64,000 nt of DNA, from assembly GCA_963995505.1 (NCBI GenBank), contig OZ023198.1, positions 9,725,141-9,789,140 on the forward strand, in the 5' to 3' direction. Position numbers and translations under genes: made by a program. This document shows, one piece after another, positions 12,480 through 24,000 of this stretch (position 1 is its first letter; the number at the start of each line of letters is the position of its first letter). Below the pieces are notes generated by a model. That model was not told the DNA's origin. It did not search any database and saw nothing but the letters and a program-made list of their open reading frames with translations. This stretch comes from Hypericum androsaemum. Taxonomy: Eukaryota; Streptophyta; Magnoliopsida; Malpighiales; Hypericaceae.

Positions 12480-13030
12480 AAAGTTAATTTTAGTACCTTG
12501 TATTATCGAGAAAAATTTCTTAACTATCATGTAGTTTAAAATCCGTCAACTGAGTCAAACATATTCTAGCATTGATGATGTAAATTTTCTTTAAGACAAA
12601 AATTTTGGAAAAAATTTCATAATAGTCTCTAGTTCCCGTGGCGATTAGAAGACGGTGTAAGCAGTAGCTTTTCTTTACTAGGCGAGAATCGTGCCTAAGG
12701 ACGTTTTTGCACGAAGAGAAGCCTTTAACCTCCGGTATGTTTCCCTGTTGTAAATTTTTTTCCTTTCCCAGAGTTAGTGCGGGGTTTAGTCCGAGGTTAT
12801 GTGTAGTTGCGGGAAGTTGAACCCGACCTCCTCAGTCATTAAGAGGTTATTGGGTCATTGACTGATTGTAGTTAGTTTAGTTAAAGCGCGCATTTCCATC
12901 GCTTGTACGAGTCTAGACGCACCTAGAATATTCCAGAACTAGCTATTGGGAAATTACGAGGTAACTACAATAGCTTTTTTGAGGAAGGAATCTACAATAG
13001 CTTGGAGAGCAAATCCCAAAAGCAATGTTT
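12480..13030 (+). repeat. Promoter-module repeat with HSE, copy 1 (partial)
   Basis: Shares the segment GACGGTGTAAGCAG...CTCAGTCATTAAGAGG with 38575, 47240 and 51640, then runs into the module that carries the heat-shock element and AGCTTGGAGAGCAA. After about 13030 the module breaks off into unrelated sequence. Confidence 0.7.
12925..12939 (+). promoter_or_regulatory. Perfect heat-shock element
   Basis: AGAATATTCCAGAAC is an exact match to the nGAAnnTTCnnGAAn triple-pentamer bound by trimeric heat-shock factors. It lies in the repeated module; the nearest downstream gene is NAC-B, 3.7 kb away. Confidence 0.7.
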
Positions 13031-13119
13031 ATTATTTGTGAAGTAGTGTTAGAAAACCATTAAGAAGATGAAACGAACTTCGAAATATAAGAGAAGATAT
13101 AAATTAATTATTCAACTAT

Positions 13120-13965
13120 TTGAATGATAAGTAAGTAAATGTTATTTGAGTAAATTCGGGGACCGAATTTTTGTAAGGAGGAAAAAATACCCAACTATAT
13201 TAGTGAAAATTAGTCAGATTTTAATAAGTATGCTAAGTCATTTGGTAAACTAAACTAATATTGTACTATATTGTGAAGTAAAACACGATTTGGTCATCGA
13301 GAAATTTTAGGACTGTAGTTGGATATAATTTGGTAAGAGGTATTCAATAAAATTATAGTTGTGAACTTAATTAGAAATCATGATATAAAAAAAAGTTGAA
13401 TAGGAATGGTGGCAAGAAAACATTGGCCGTATATGTAATGTTTTGAAAACCATTCAACTATATTAAAATTAAGGTGGAAAGTAAGTTGGTTAAGTTTATC
13501 ACTCAATAAGAAGATCGGGATTAAAAAAAGAGAAACGTGGCAAGTTAAAGTAAGTAAGACATCGTAAGAGAAAACGTAGCAAGTAATAAAACGTATCATA
13601 GTTATACATTAAAAGAAAATTTGGCGAGAGCCCTAGATTAGATAAAATACCACTAATTCATTAAAACTAACAAAGAAGGGAGCAAGGACAAAATAAATTG
13701 AAGTTGGATAACTTAAAAAAAAAGAGAAAGTGACAACAAGAGACAAAATTACAAGCGGTGGAAATTTGCAAAGAGAAATATAAATTACTTAGCTCCATCT
13801 TTTTATCAAAGCATGGATCAAGTACAAAGACAGAAAAGAAAACCAAAAGAAATAAAAAGGAAAGAAAGAAGCCAGCCACGGAAAAGAAAAAGTGATAAAG
13901 ATGGAAGATGATCTTCAAGAAGTCAGCAGCTGCAATCTGCAAGTTGAAGAGAAACGCAGGAAGGA
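13120..13965 (+). mobile_element. Ty3/gypsy LTR remnant (+ orientation)
   Basis: The run ATTCGGGGACCGAATTTTTG followed by AAGGAGG and TACCC near 13157-13192 is the classic junction of Ty3/gypsy pol end, polypurine tract and 3' LTR start. Its downstream sequence (including AAACGTGGC and an A-rich patch near 13710) resembles the reverse complement of 43570-44010. No coding domain remains. The 3' limit is uncertain. Confidence 0.5.
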
Positions 13966-13985
13966 GAAAAGAAAGAAGAATAGGG

Positions 13986-14160
13986 GGTTGGATTCAGTGG
14001 GGACAAGACTTATCCCCACTGAAATGGATCAAGGTTTTGGACTTTCAGACACGATTTTTGATGACTGTCTGTAGACACAATTTTTAATGAAATCTGATGG
14101 TTCAAATAAAATCTCCTCTGTAGGAACAACTTTTATATTGTCCCCACTCAATCCAAAACC
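13986..14160. mobile_element. Mutator-like MITE (175 bp)
   Basis: Terminal inverted repeats GGTTGGATTCAGTGGGGACAA and, at the right, the reverse complement of GGTTTTGGATTGAGTGGGGACAA. Flanks GAAGAATAGGG (13975-13985) and GAAGAATGGG (14161-14170) look like a 10-11-bp target duplication with one indel, fitting the Mutator superfamily. Just inside the left end, TCAGTGGGGA and TCCCCACTGA form a perfect 10-bp stem with a 9-base loop. Confidence 0.65.
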
Positions 14161-14170
14161 GAAGAATGGG

Positions 14171-14600
14171 CATGAGATATCCAAGTCCAACAGCAGGATA
14201 CAAAGGGCGAAAAGTGGAAATAGAGAGATGACACGTGGTGTACCCAGATAGGCTGGAAGAACTCCATTTTCCATTTTTGTCGTTTGTACAGAGTTAGTTA
14301 GAATCTTTTCTTTTCCTCATGATGATCTGTGATAATATGATGTAACAATCATTCCTTTTGTGATAAGGAAAATTATTCTCACATTCCATCTGTCTAGTTT
14401 TTATTGATCTATTTCTTATCAAAAAAGAAAACATGTCGGAGTAGTAACATCATTTTATTATTTTATTGGGTCATTGACTGATTGTTAAAGCGCGTATTTC
14501 CTGGCTACTGGGAAATGATGACGTAACTACAATAGCTTGGAGAGCAAGTTTTTTCCCGGAGTTAGTCCGAGGCTATGTGTTGTTGCGGGAAGTTGAACGT
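14171..14600. other. Intergenic sequence with fragments of the promoter module
   Basis: Contains short pieces of the repeated module (GGGTCATTGACTGATTG at 14465, AGCTTGGAGAGCAAG near 14535, GTTGCGGGAAGTTGAAC near 14582) out of their usual spacing, with the HSE missing. No gene seen. Confidence 0.5.
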
Positions 14601-15345
14601 GTCACAAGATCGTTAGGATCTAGAGTTAATTCTTGAGATCTTAAAATTTTACGATTTATCATGGGCAAAACGAGTCGAGTGGGATCAGTAAAATCTGAGT
14701 GATAACTCCTGAGATCTACGAGTTGGAACGGTGGAGTGTTTCTCAACGCTTCAATGAGAGAGAGAATGATAAGGAGTTATCATTCCTTTAACATTTTAAT
14801 AATATTTGTTATCCGAGAACTATATTTCTTTTACTGTATAGACCAAAAGATAAAAATCTACTATACTTTGTTTAATAATATTTGTTATTCGGATAACTAT
14901 TGATTGATTGAAATGCTTAAAATGACAAGATTGGAAATTGTTGAGCCCGAAAATTAATAATCAAATTTATATAAATTAATATCTCTAAAATTAATAGTTT
15001 TAGAGTTATTTAAATTCATATTTTCATCCTACCAATTTTTTGCCACTTATTTCTTTTACATCAATTTTGATATTTTTTTTATTTTTTTTATTACTCGTCA
15101 ACCCACATTATGTAACCTATAGATATATAGTAGATTACCATTAAAAAATATATTGAACTGAAGTTTTGTGTGTAAATTTATAAAAAAAATACTAGTCATT
15201 AGTGAAAAAAGTTTATGCAAAGATTATTAATCTTAGTTATTTCTATAATTTTTTTATTTAGTAGATCTTACGATCCGTATTATGATCCTACAATTTACGC
15301 TTTCTCTATGCTCAAACGATCTTTAGTAGGATCTTGATTTTGACA
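14600..15345. mobile_element. AT-rich insertion in the promoter module (probable MITE)
   Basis: In other copies GGGAAGTTGAACCC is followed directly by GACCTCCTCAGTC. Here about 745 bp separates the halves. Both ends carry AAGATC and GGATC/GATCC motifs in inverted orientation, suggesting a degenerate terminal-inverted-repeat element, but clean termini and target duplications are not obvious. No open frame of note. Confidence 0.4.
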
Positions 15346-16241
15346 ACTTTGACCCGATCTCCTCAGTCATTAAGAGGTTATACTCGTCTAAGAAGAGATC
15401 AGAGTAGTAACATCACTTTATGAGTTGTTGGGTCGTTGACTGATTGTAGTTAAAACGCGCATTTCCAGCGTTTGCACGAGTCTAGACGCAGCTAGAATAT
15501 TCCAGAACTAGCTATTGGGAAATTACGAGGCAATTACAATAGCTTTTTTGAGGAAGGCCACTACAATAGCTTGGAGAGCAAGCGTTTTATTTTTGAAGGG
15601 GCTTGGAGAGCAAGTTCCAAAAGCAATCTTTATTGCCGAATGGGAGAAGATCAAAATGATTTATTGATGGGTCCAAAAAAAAAACACGGTGTGAATATAT
15701 CGCCAGACAAACATTTTTTTGAAAGGTTCGCCAGACAAATATACGTACATTAATAGAAGATAATTGTAGATAAGCCTCAGAAACTCTTCGTAATACAATA
15801 ATATAATACTTGTTAAGAGAATTATATATTTTTTAAATATTTTATTTAGTTCAAACTCCGATTAGTCGAACCAAGAGAAACAATGCAAAATGTAGCATCC
15901 AAGCACCGATCAGATCAGGGAATTTCTTGATAAAGAAAGTTATAAAGATTGGCAGGGCCCGGAAACTTAGAGGGTAAGTCCTGGAGAACGGGTTCTCTTG
16001 TTTCCTAATTTTTTTACTGCTGGACTAAGTATGCTACCTTTGTTTTTCTGAAACTGTTTACTATACTCACTAATTTAAATTCGAGACAAATTAGACTACA
16101 AAGAGGAGCACAACACTCTTTACCGAACTTTGACATGACTACATTTTTTCTGAAAATTTTTTTTAGTTAAAATAAAACAACTCTCTTGACCTACATGCTC
16201 AGTAGTACTTAGTAGTTTACCTTTAGACACTAGAAAGTGAA
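15346..16241 (+). repeat. Promoter-module repeat with HSE, upstream of NAC-B
   Basis: The longest form of the module: HSE, AGCTTGGAGAGCAA, GATTTATTGATGGGTCC, ATAATTGTAGATAAGCC, AATGCAAAATGTAGCA, GGGGCCCGGAAACTT and GTTTCCTAATTTTTTTACTGC follow in the same order as at 37300-37790, 38760-39260, 50450-50900 and elsewhere. A small duplication at 15585-15615 repeats the GGCTTGGAGAGCAAG piece. No gene inside. Confidence 0.75.
15494..15508 (+). promoter_or_regulatory. Perfect heat-shock element upstream of NAC-B
   Basis: AGAATATTCCAGAAC, exact nGAAnnTTCnnGAAn, about 800 bp upstream of the NAC-B TATA box and 1.1 kb upstream of its start codon. Confidence 0.75.
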
Positions 16242-16512
16242 CTTAGGATTGCACAGTGATAGAGTACTTGGTATATCATTCTCGGGAGCCTATAAATTTG
16301 CTGTGTGATGACCATATGATATCCACAAGTAGTTACAAGTACACAAGCAAGCATATGCCTAGTTTATACCAGCAACAACCAAGCTCTTCGCCTCTTGCAA
16401 TCCCCATCGCTCTGTTCCACATTCAACTGATCATCCTTACTATTTTAGGAAGTGGAGTGAAAAGCCTGCTTGCTGCCTGTCAAGTGAGTTTTGTTGTTCT
16501 GCACATATATTT

Positions 16513-16554
<42 letters not shown>

Positions 16555-16627
16555 ACTGCTCTGCTTTAGCTTTTTTACTTGCTTTTCCGCTGGAACGAGA
16601 TCCAAGTTCGAATTTTCTTGCTTCAGA
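16242..16627 (+). promoter_or_regulatory. NAC-B core promoter and 5' UTR with leader intron
   Basis: A TATA box (TATAAATTT, from 16291) sits in a block shared with NAC-D and NAC-E. Downstream, CTGTCAA/GTGAGTTTTG near 16485 is a good donor and TTGCTTCAG at 16618-16626 a good acceptor, so the leader probably contains one intron ending just before the start codon. That intron holds a (TA)n microsatellite (about 16509-16552) that is much shorter in NAC-C and NAC-D. Confidence 0.6.
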
Positions 16628-17925
16628 ATGCTTGATACAGAAAAAGAGATCGGTGAAGGGTTCCGCCCCAATGATACGGAGCTGGCAACTCATTATCTGA
16701 AGCTAATGCTCCAAGGCTACTACTGCCTTGTAGCTAAGATCCCAGTGGTTGACATCTACAAGTATGAACCCCGGGACTTACCCGGTGAGTAATATCTATC
16801 ACAGGCTTCCTTGCGTACCTAGAGCTTCAGCTTTTTCGTCCTGCGGTTACTCTCTGTTTGTGTTTTGTATACTGCGATTGGCAGATCTTTCCGGACTCGG
16901 TTTGTCGAGGTCCGAGTGGTACTTCTTCTGCCCTCGCCACGACAAGAATGGCAGCCGCACAAGCAGACTGACAAATAAAGGATTCTGGAAGTCCACGGGT
17001 ACAGATCGTGTGATAAAAGATGAGGCCATGAGCGATAGGTTGTTCATGAAGAAGATTTTGGTTTACCATAAAGGCCGTAGTAGTTGTTGCGAGAAGACTA
17101 ATTGGGTCATACATGAGTTTCGAGAAACTCTTGATGATAGAAGAACTACACAGGTATATCAATTTCTTGGACTCACTACTAGAACACGTATCCATTAAGT
17201 TGACATGAAGAATATGTTCCTAAGAGGTTAACCTTTTTGTTCAAATGTAGGGAGATTATGTACTCTGTAAGCTAATGAAGAAACCAGACAAGAATGTCAA
17301 GGTGTCGACTGACAGGCAAGGCGAACCAAGTAGCAGAATGGTTCCCGAACACGGCCATCTTTCGACAAAAGCAAACTCCATGTTCTCAGCTCCAACCTCC
17401 CCCAAGAGGAAATCCGACGGTCCGCTGTCGACCTTTGGTGAAGGTCAATCAAGTTTCCTTTTTGTTCTTTTTCCTTCCCTGCAATTTGACTTGACTTTCA
17501 GCAACAGGATGAGGTTGGTTTTTTTAATATTTGACGACGTCATTGAACAAACAGAACATAGCCGCAGTAGTAGTTGCAGGCACGCAGTTGATGTAGGAGA
17601 TGAACCAATTCACCCAACGGACTTCGAAACTTCGTATCTAAGTTCGCACGGTGAAAACAATGCATCATCATATACAACCAGCCCAGAAGAGGTAAGCTAG
17701 CCCCGCAATGGCCATGTGTGCAAGAGCTTCGATTATCAAATGATCTTCAACTCATCCAATTTTATCTTTTCATGATTCTTTCTACAGGTAATGGTTGGAC
17801 AACAATCTGATGTGTCATTTATCGGCTATAACAAGGAATGTTATGGCATTAACCCGATACCAGGGTTATCTGTAACACCAGAGTTCGATGAGTTGTCAGT
17901 GTTCGACTATGATTTCTGGAACTAG
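16628..17925 (+). CDS. NAC-B: NAC-domain transcription factor, five exons, intact
   Basis: Exons 16628-16784, 16885-17153, 17251-17443, 17555-17691 and 17788-17925; all junctions are GT-AG and phases agree, giving 297 aa. NAC subdomains are visible in order: A (GEGFRPNDTELATHYL), B (IPVVDIYKYEPRDLP), C (SEWYFFCPRH ... GFWKSTGTDRVI), D (KTNWVIHEFRE) and E (YVLCKLM), about residues 5-160. NAC proteins dimerise and bind CACG-type DNA in the nucleus. The usual LPPGFRFHPTDEEL start is altered to IGEGFRPNDTEL, which marks this subfamily. The C-terminus is short and ends in an acidic-aromatic motif FDYDFWN, a plausible activation patch. The start lacks the 13-codon leader peptide present in NAC-C/D because of a deletion; the next in-frame ATG is used. 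Perfect HSEs upstream suggest heat-responsive expression (inference). Confidence 0.88.
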
Positions 17926-18107
17926 CTGCTTTTCAGCTGAACAAAGTTGAATGTAGTTCCACTGTGTCCTTTTTTCCCTCCACAAAATCATGAAATAGCT
18001 ATAAAATAGAAACACCGAATAGAACTCCACGTACAATCCAAAATTTGAGGTAATGCATGGCCGGATTCCAATTCATTACAATCTAACACATTACATCTGT
18101 TTTTCAG

Positions 18108-18236
18108 GTGAATGAAATAAGCTTGATGCTTTCCAATAAGTCATATGCTGATGAAGGCGCGCGTGTTACAGCATCAGCCCCATACCGCCTTTTTCGGGTT
18201 CTTTGAACTCCCAATTCTATCTGTATCATGTGTGAA
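18108..18236 (+). pseudogene. NAC-B candidate alternative last exon, frameshifted
   Basis: Starts after TTTTTCAG with the phase-0 codons GTG AAT GAA (VNEISLML...), matching the 43-codon exons of NAC-A, C and D. A 1-base deletion near 18155-18165 (GAAGGCGCGCGTG) shifts the frame, so the shared C-terminus ending YLYHV is lost here. Confidence 0.6.
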
Positions 18237-18395
18237 TATGCAAGTGTGTAATAAATAACATAGGGTGGACTGGGAATCGGTACGGAAGAAGAGGAAATGA
18301 TTCCAGTGCTGTAGTTCTTCTATCCCTAGTTGATCAAGTACTAATTATTATTTTCAAGTACTATCTTCAAAATTAGGTGAGCAAGTAAACTTCAA

Positions 18396-18558
18396 GTACT
18401 ATCTTGTTGCCACGTTGCCTTTGCAGTTCCTCTGCACTATGTATCCCCTCTGTTATTTATTGCTTATGTCTTGTTTTATTATCCATATATTTGCTTTCAT
18501 TCTTGTAATTCGAACTTCGATTATTCCGACGTAATAAATATTTTTTACCCCTAAAAAA
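18396..18558 (+). mobile_element. 5'-truncated LINE tail (163 bp)
   Basis: Flanked by a 13-bp target duplication AAGTAAACTTCAA at 18383-18395 and 18559-18571. The sequence ends in an A-run. The other NAC copies have the empty site. Only 3' UTR sequence is left, so assignment to LINE rather than SINE rests on the structure. Confidence 0.7.
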
Positions 18559-18571
18559 AAGTAAACTTCAA

Positions 18572-19137
18572 AATGTGGCATTTGCTCTTTGTATTCATGA
18601 AAGCTACATCAATCCTTTAAAAAAAATTACATTGCGAATTAGTCCAAATTCGGGTCAAATCACCGAAAGTGCAACATAACCCTCCCGAGTACGACCAAAA
18701 CAACTTCAAAAAAAGTAAGACAAAAACAAAAACATCAAAGACCACATTTTGCTTCCCTCTCCCGTTTAACAGGAATATCAAGTTTTACAGCTGGAAGTTT
18801 GAGTTCATTCGGATAGTAATTGTATATTTCCGGAACCTTAATTTTGATGGAATGAAGATCGACAAGCAACAGAAAACAGATTTCTTCGCAGAAGTGTGGA
18901 ACTACCTATTGTCTTAAGGGAGTTTTTGGGTTGAATATGGTCGATCCCGTGCCCATTATTCTCCTCTCATGACCCCGTTTCATCGCAGAAGTGTGGAAAC
19001 ACTATGTCACTCTATGGTTTTTGATGTCTTTGTTTTATTTTGAGCGTATGGTCTTCTGATCTTATAGTTTGGGGGTTCGTAGGTTTGTTGTTAAGTTGGG
19101 TTTCGATTGTGATGTGTTTTGTAGTGTTTTTCTGTTC
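18572..19137. other. NAC-downstream segment joined to LRAT pseudogene
   Basis: Contains the block starting ACAAAAACAAAAACATC (about 18721, also after other NAC copies) and the segment GAGTTTTTGGGTTGAATATG (about 18920, repeated at 55992). No intact gene seen. Confidence 0.5.
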
Positions 19138-19425
19138 AAGAACAACTGCAAAGACTTTGCTATTTACTGCAAAACTGGACTGCTCCTAGTGGGTCAAGCA
19201 GTGTCCATAATTGGAGGTCCTCTAGCGGTTGTTCTGTCCACTCCAATCTGTCTCGTCACCACCAACATATATGGAATGAGGTATGCGGCTGATATTGGAA
19301 TGAGGAGGGATGTACTTAAGGTATCGGCAGAGGATCTAACAACGAGACTCGCAGCAGGTTCATTGCAGGTCCCTCTAGCGGTTGTTTGTGTGATTGGTTC
19401 GAATGTTAAGCGGTTAAACCTCTGA
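19138..19425 (+). pseudogene. LRAT/NC-domain protein pseudogene (LEAD-SENSITIVE-like), copy 1
   Basis: The reading [14 protein letters not shown], then [14 protein letters not shown] and [20 protein letters not shown], matches the C-terminal half of plant NC-domain (LRAT-like, H-box/NC-motif papain fold) proteins. The conserved Cys of NNC-DFA is present. Compared with copy 2 at 56041, about eleven codons before RYAADIG (MAATAVGVYCAS-type) are missing, and the N-terminal exon with the catalytic His is absent. The tail after SLQV is unrelated to the family. Clearly a non-functional fragment. Confidence 0.82.
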
Positions 19426-20279
19426 ACTTGCTGGTTTCGCGGTGTAATTTAATCTGCTGCGCCGCGAAGGTGAACGAGTCGACTCAGTGTCGAAAGCAAC
19501 ACCGGACTTGTTCGTCATTGTGCTTCAGGGAACTGTTGTCCGATTACGATGGTTGTGTACTTGTGGGAGCTATTGTCCGATTTGAATCATTGTACTTGTT
19601 GTGTTTCCCAGAGCGAAAAGCTACCTTTACAATGGAATGGGATTGTTTTAACGTAGGATGCGGATAATAAAGTGGTCCATCTCTACAGCAACCATGAAGC
19701 TTTCTCCTTCAACTACGAACAACAAGAGAACCGATCTTTGCATCATGAATGCTTAAAACTTCTGAGAAAGGATCCACAGCTAATCACCAGATTTGGTGGG
19801 CGTAGGCTTTGTCCCACCCATGGGGATCAAAGAGGTATGGGTGGCAAACTAATAAATAAAATGACAATCAGGGGTAATATTGAAAAAACATATATTAAAC
19901 CTACCTAGCTACAAATTAGGAAAATTGCAGTTATGGAGAGATAACAAAAGAAAAAAAAATCAAAATCGTTCATTTTGATCTCTAAAACCCTACACTTGCG
20001 TTAATTGAAAAAAAATTCAAATCAAAGAATGGCTGATTTTGTGATTTCTTAGAATTTTTGCAATATTTTTGGCTGAAATTCAACAACGTACAGCTGATTT
20101 ATTGGTATAATATAAGAATGATATTTGTACATTATAAGATTGACATTGGTACAAAATATGCGGTCGTAATTAAAATGAATTGTTATATTGCCACGCAAAT
20201 AATGGATTCTTCACGACTACTTTACATTGGTATCCAACGTCAATGGTATTGGTATATTATGAACAATCTGAAACCAATC
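19426..20279. other. Post-LRAT segment, no gene
   Basis: Resembles 56215-57180 over its whole length, including GAACTGTTGTCCGATTACGA and GAATGGGATTGTTTTAACGT. Probably the old 3' UTR and downstream flank of the LRAT gene followed by AT-rich repeat-like sequence. Short open frames differ between copies. Confidence 0.5.
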
Positions 20280-20723
20280 TTAAAATAATCTAAAATAAAT
20301 ATCACTTCACTTATAAAAAATTGCAAGAATAACTGAATACCAATATCACTTCGCTTATAAACCATTGCTAGAATAATTGAATACAAATATCACTTCACTT
20401 ATAAACCATCGCAAGAACAACTAGATACTGATATCACTTCAAATACAACCCCAGTTATTATGAAGATCTGAAACCAATATAAAAATAATCTGAAATCAAT
20501 ATCTCTTCACTTATAAACCATTACAAGAACAACTAAATGCCAATATCACTTCATTTATAAACCATTGCTAGAACAATTGAATACCAATATTACTTCACTT
20601 ATAAACCATTGCAAGAACAACTAAATACCAATATCACTTCAAATACAACCCAATCAATATCAAAATCTGAAACCAATATAAAAATAATCTAAAACTAACA
20701 TCTCTTCACTTATAACCATTGCT
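20280..20723. repeat. 22/44-bp satellite, copy 1
   Basis: Tandem units of about 44 bp made of two 22-bp halves, one beginning ACCAATATCAC and the other ACCATTGCAAG. About ten degenerate units. The same array is at 57180-57670. Copia-2 inserted near its right end. Confidence 0.85.
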
Positions 20724-20728
20724 AGAAC
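20724..20728. other. Target-site duplication of copia-2 (left)
   Basis: AGAAC, repeated exactly at 25546-25550 on the other side of the element. Confidence 0.9.
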
Positions 20729-21034
20729 TGATAAGGAAACAAATGTGCACCCATGTGCTACCATTACTGCCAGGAAGCACTCCACTATTGCTGCCCCCAT
20801 GTACATGTGCTAAAGTGCACTCCACCATTGCTGCCAGGAAGTACTCCACCAAGGGCTGCCAACAACTCCACCATGGCTGCCAGGAAGTACTCCACCAAGG
20901 GCTGCCAGCAACTCCACCATGGCTGCCAGGAAGTACTCCACCAAGGGCTGCCAACAACTCCCTCTCACACCAGCCTATATATATGTAAATGCTTTGTACA
21001 AACAATATACAAGATAAGAGTTGTATCTTTCACA
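20729..21034 (+). mobile_element. copia-2, 5' LTR (306 bp)
   Basis: Runs TGATAAGGAAAC to GTATCTTTCACA. The only difference I find from the 3' LTR is two bases (one TA unit) in a TA run near 20985. The LTR contains three near-perfect 46-bp tandem units built on CCATGGCTGCCAGGAAGTAC. Confidence 0.95.
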
Positions 21035-21035
21035 T

Positions 21036-21047
21036 TGTATCAGAGCT
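21036..21047 (+). other. copia-2 primer-binding site
   Basis: TGTATCAGAGCT directly follows the 5' LTR and matches the initiator-Met tRNA end with one mismatch (usual TGGTATCAGAGC). Confidence 0.8.
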
Positions 21048-21099
21048 GAATTTGCTCTAAAGAGCTGAATTTCCTTCCTCTTTTCTTTCCTAGATCAGA

Positions 21100-24000
21100 A
21101 TGTCTTCTTCCAATATTGCAAATTAGCCGTTGCTAACTCCAGTTCCCCACTTCTCCCAAAAGCTGACCACCGATAATTACCTGTTATGGCATTTGCAACT
21201 GGAGCCTATGCTCCGCGGAGCCAATCTCTTCCATCATGTCGATGGGTCTGTCCTGCCTCCCTCTCCTACTGTTGCTGGAACCCCGTCCTCTGGGTCTTCC
21301 ATTGTTACAGATGATGCTAATTCTGTTCCTAATCCGGACTACACGTTCTGGTACCAAGCTGACCAGAAGATCCTCTCATTGATCACGTTCTCTGTGTCGA
21401 ATGCACTACTGCCTCAACTTGTTGGATGCCGGACTGCTCGCGAGGCCTGGGATCGTCTGGGACGGGTTTATGCCTCCACATCCCGGGCCAACATCAAGTT
21501 GCTGAAGAAATCTTTAGAGATGCTCAAGAAAGGTGGATCAGAGTCGATTGATGCTTACCTCCTGCGAGCTAAAACCCTCGCCGACCAATTGTCGGCCTTG
21601 GGTCACCACCTTCCGGAAGATGACCTTGTTGATAAGGTCCTGGTCGGGCTTCCCGATGACTATCATCCGTTTATTCAGAACGTCGAGGCCCGCATTGCAC
21701 CAGTCGCACTTGTAGATCTTCACGCTCAACTCCTGAGTGAGGAGATGAATATTCTTTGATCTGCCTCGCCTACAGTTGATCTAGTCCCCTCAGCCAACTA
21801 TAGCTCTCGTGGTGCCCGCGGTGGTCGCGATGGGGGACGCTGTCGTGGTTCTGGTGGCCGTGGCTTCTCCTCTGGCTTTTCTCCCTTCGGTGGTTCACCT
21901 CCTATGCACAATGGCCCTAGCATCCTTGGGAGTCATCCTCACGGGAACTCCAACAGAGAGGTAAATTACCGCCATGGTTCTGGACGTGCACAACTGTCGC
22001 GGATTTGGGCATATTTCTCGCAATTGCTCATCCGCTCGACGTTCGGGATCTGCCCGATCGGGTCCGCAGGCTCACCACGCCTTCTCCCCTCAGAAATCAC
22101 CTTGGGTACTGGATTCGGGAACCACGCATCATTTGACATCGGATCTTGGCAACCTCGCCATTCATTCCGAGTACACTGGTCCGGATGAAGTTACATTTGG
22201 TAACGGCCAAACTCTCCCTATATCATTTACTGGTCATACTTCATTGTCTCTTTCTGAGTCTAACCTTTCTTTGTCTAATGTCCTCTACGTTCCAAATGCT
22301 TGCACTAATCTTATTTCATTAAGTGCGTTAACTCGTGATAACTCGATCTCTGTTGAATTTGTTGGTGACCGTTTCCTTGTTAAGGATCAGGTTACGAAGA
22401 GGGTACTTCATCAAGGCCGGAGTAATGGTGATCTCTACTCCATCCGGCCCCGCTCCCCTGCCATCCGAGTCAACTTTGTGTCTCCCATTCCTTCCCTCGA
22501 TATTTGGCATCAACGCCTTGGTCATGCTGGATTGTCAGCGGTCAAACACGTTTTACGTTCGCAGTCTCTTAGGTTTTCTAATAAGCATCTGACGCGTATT
22601 TGTCAATGCAGTGTCGGCAAAATACACAAATTGCCATTTCCAGTTTCCAAGTCTCACACTTCTGGTCCACCGGACCTTATTTGTAGTGACGTTTGGGGGC
22701 CGTCCCCTGTTCTTTCTAATGATGGTTTTGCTTATTATGTCGTATTTTTTGATCATTTTAGTAAGTTTATATGGATTTATTTTTTGCGTCGAAAATCTGA
22801 GTTGCTTGCTATTTTTACCCAATTTCGTACTCGTGTTGAAATTTTTTTTGGCCGACCTATTAAATGTCTCCAGTCTGATTGGGGTGGAGAATACCAAGCC
22901 GTGAACAAATATTTGTCTCAACATGGAATTGATCATCGAGTTTCTTGTCCCTACACACCTGAGCAAAACGGATGTGCTGAGCGTAAGCATCGACACATTG
23001 TCGAGACCGGGTTAGCCATTTTACATCATGTTGCCATACCTCTTAAATTTTGGGCTCTTATCTTTGATTCTGCTGCATATATAATTAATCGACTACCTAC
23101 CCCTCTCCTTGATAATATTTCTCCAACCGAAAAATTGTTTGGCACCCCTCTGACTCTTACACACTTTCGTGTTATTGGCTGTTTGTGTTATCCATGGCTT
23201 CGACCTACTGTTAAACATAAATTACAACCTCGTTCAGCGCCATGTGTTTTTCTTGGTTACAGCAAGCAACATAAAAGTTTTCGATGTTTTGACCTTGTCT
23301 CTAGTCGCATTCATGTCTCCCGTCATGTTCTTTTTGATGAATCTGTATTTCCGTTCCAGGATCCAAAGTTCATGGCTGCAAGTGTTCCCCAATCCAGTAC
23401 TCTTGAAGATTCGAGTTTCGTGGTGAGTCCAATGGACTTCCTATTCAGCCCGTCTGGTGGGCCCCCTGTTGACTCTTCTGTACCCGCTGGGCCCGTGGCA
23501 CTGCTTAAGGTGTACCACCGGCGGCCTAAGATAGTGCCAGCACCACCAGTCACCTCTATCATGGTGCCTCAGCCTACACCTGTGGTGGCTGAGCCTCCTG
23601 CTCCCCGACCCACTTCCCCTCCTAAACCAGATCACCCTATGGTGACACGATCCAAGGCTCGCAAGCTACCAGCCACAACGCTCACAGTCACACTACGTCA
23701 AGTTCCAACTTGTCATTCCAAAGCTGTTCTTGACCCAGATTGGCGACGTGCTATGGCGGATGAGGTTAATGCTTTACTTCAGAACGAGACCTGGGTTCTT
23801 GTTCCGCCACATCCACAATACAATGTCCTTGGTAACAAGTGGGTGTTTCGTATCAAGCAAAATACGGATGGGTCCATTGATCACTATAAGGCTCGTCTTG
23901 TAGCCAAAGGATTTCAGCAACGGCCGGGGGTGGACTACAACGAAACCTTTAGTCCTGTTATCAAGCCTGCTACAGTCCGCATCATATTGTCTATCGCGGT

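Noticed and set aside
13667..13942. 91-codon hydrophobic Phe/Leu-rich minus-strand frame
   Set aside because: Reverse of A/G-rich sequence in a gypsy LTR remnant; not conserved.
16509..16552. (TA)n run as a promoter or terminator signal
   Set aside because: Length-variable microsatellite within the leader intron of NAC-B.
20280..20723. Regularly spaced repeats that could be mistaken for a CRISPR array
   Set aside because: Units are contiguous and degenerate with no unique spacers, and the DNA is a plant genome; this is a satellite.
20719..20988. Open frames on both strands across the copia-2 LTR (also at 25155-25722)
   Set aside because: Produced by the 46-bp tandem repeats, which lack stops in several frames.
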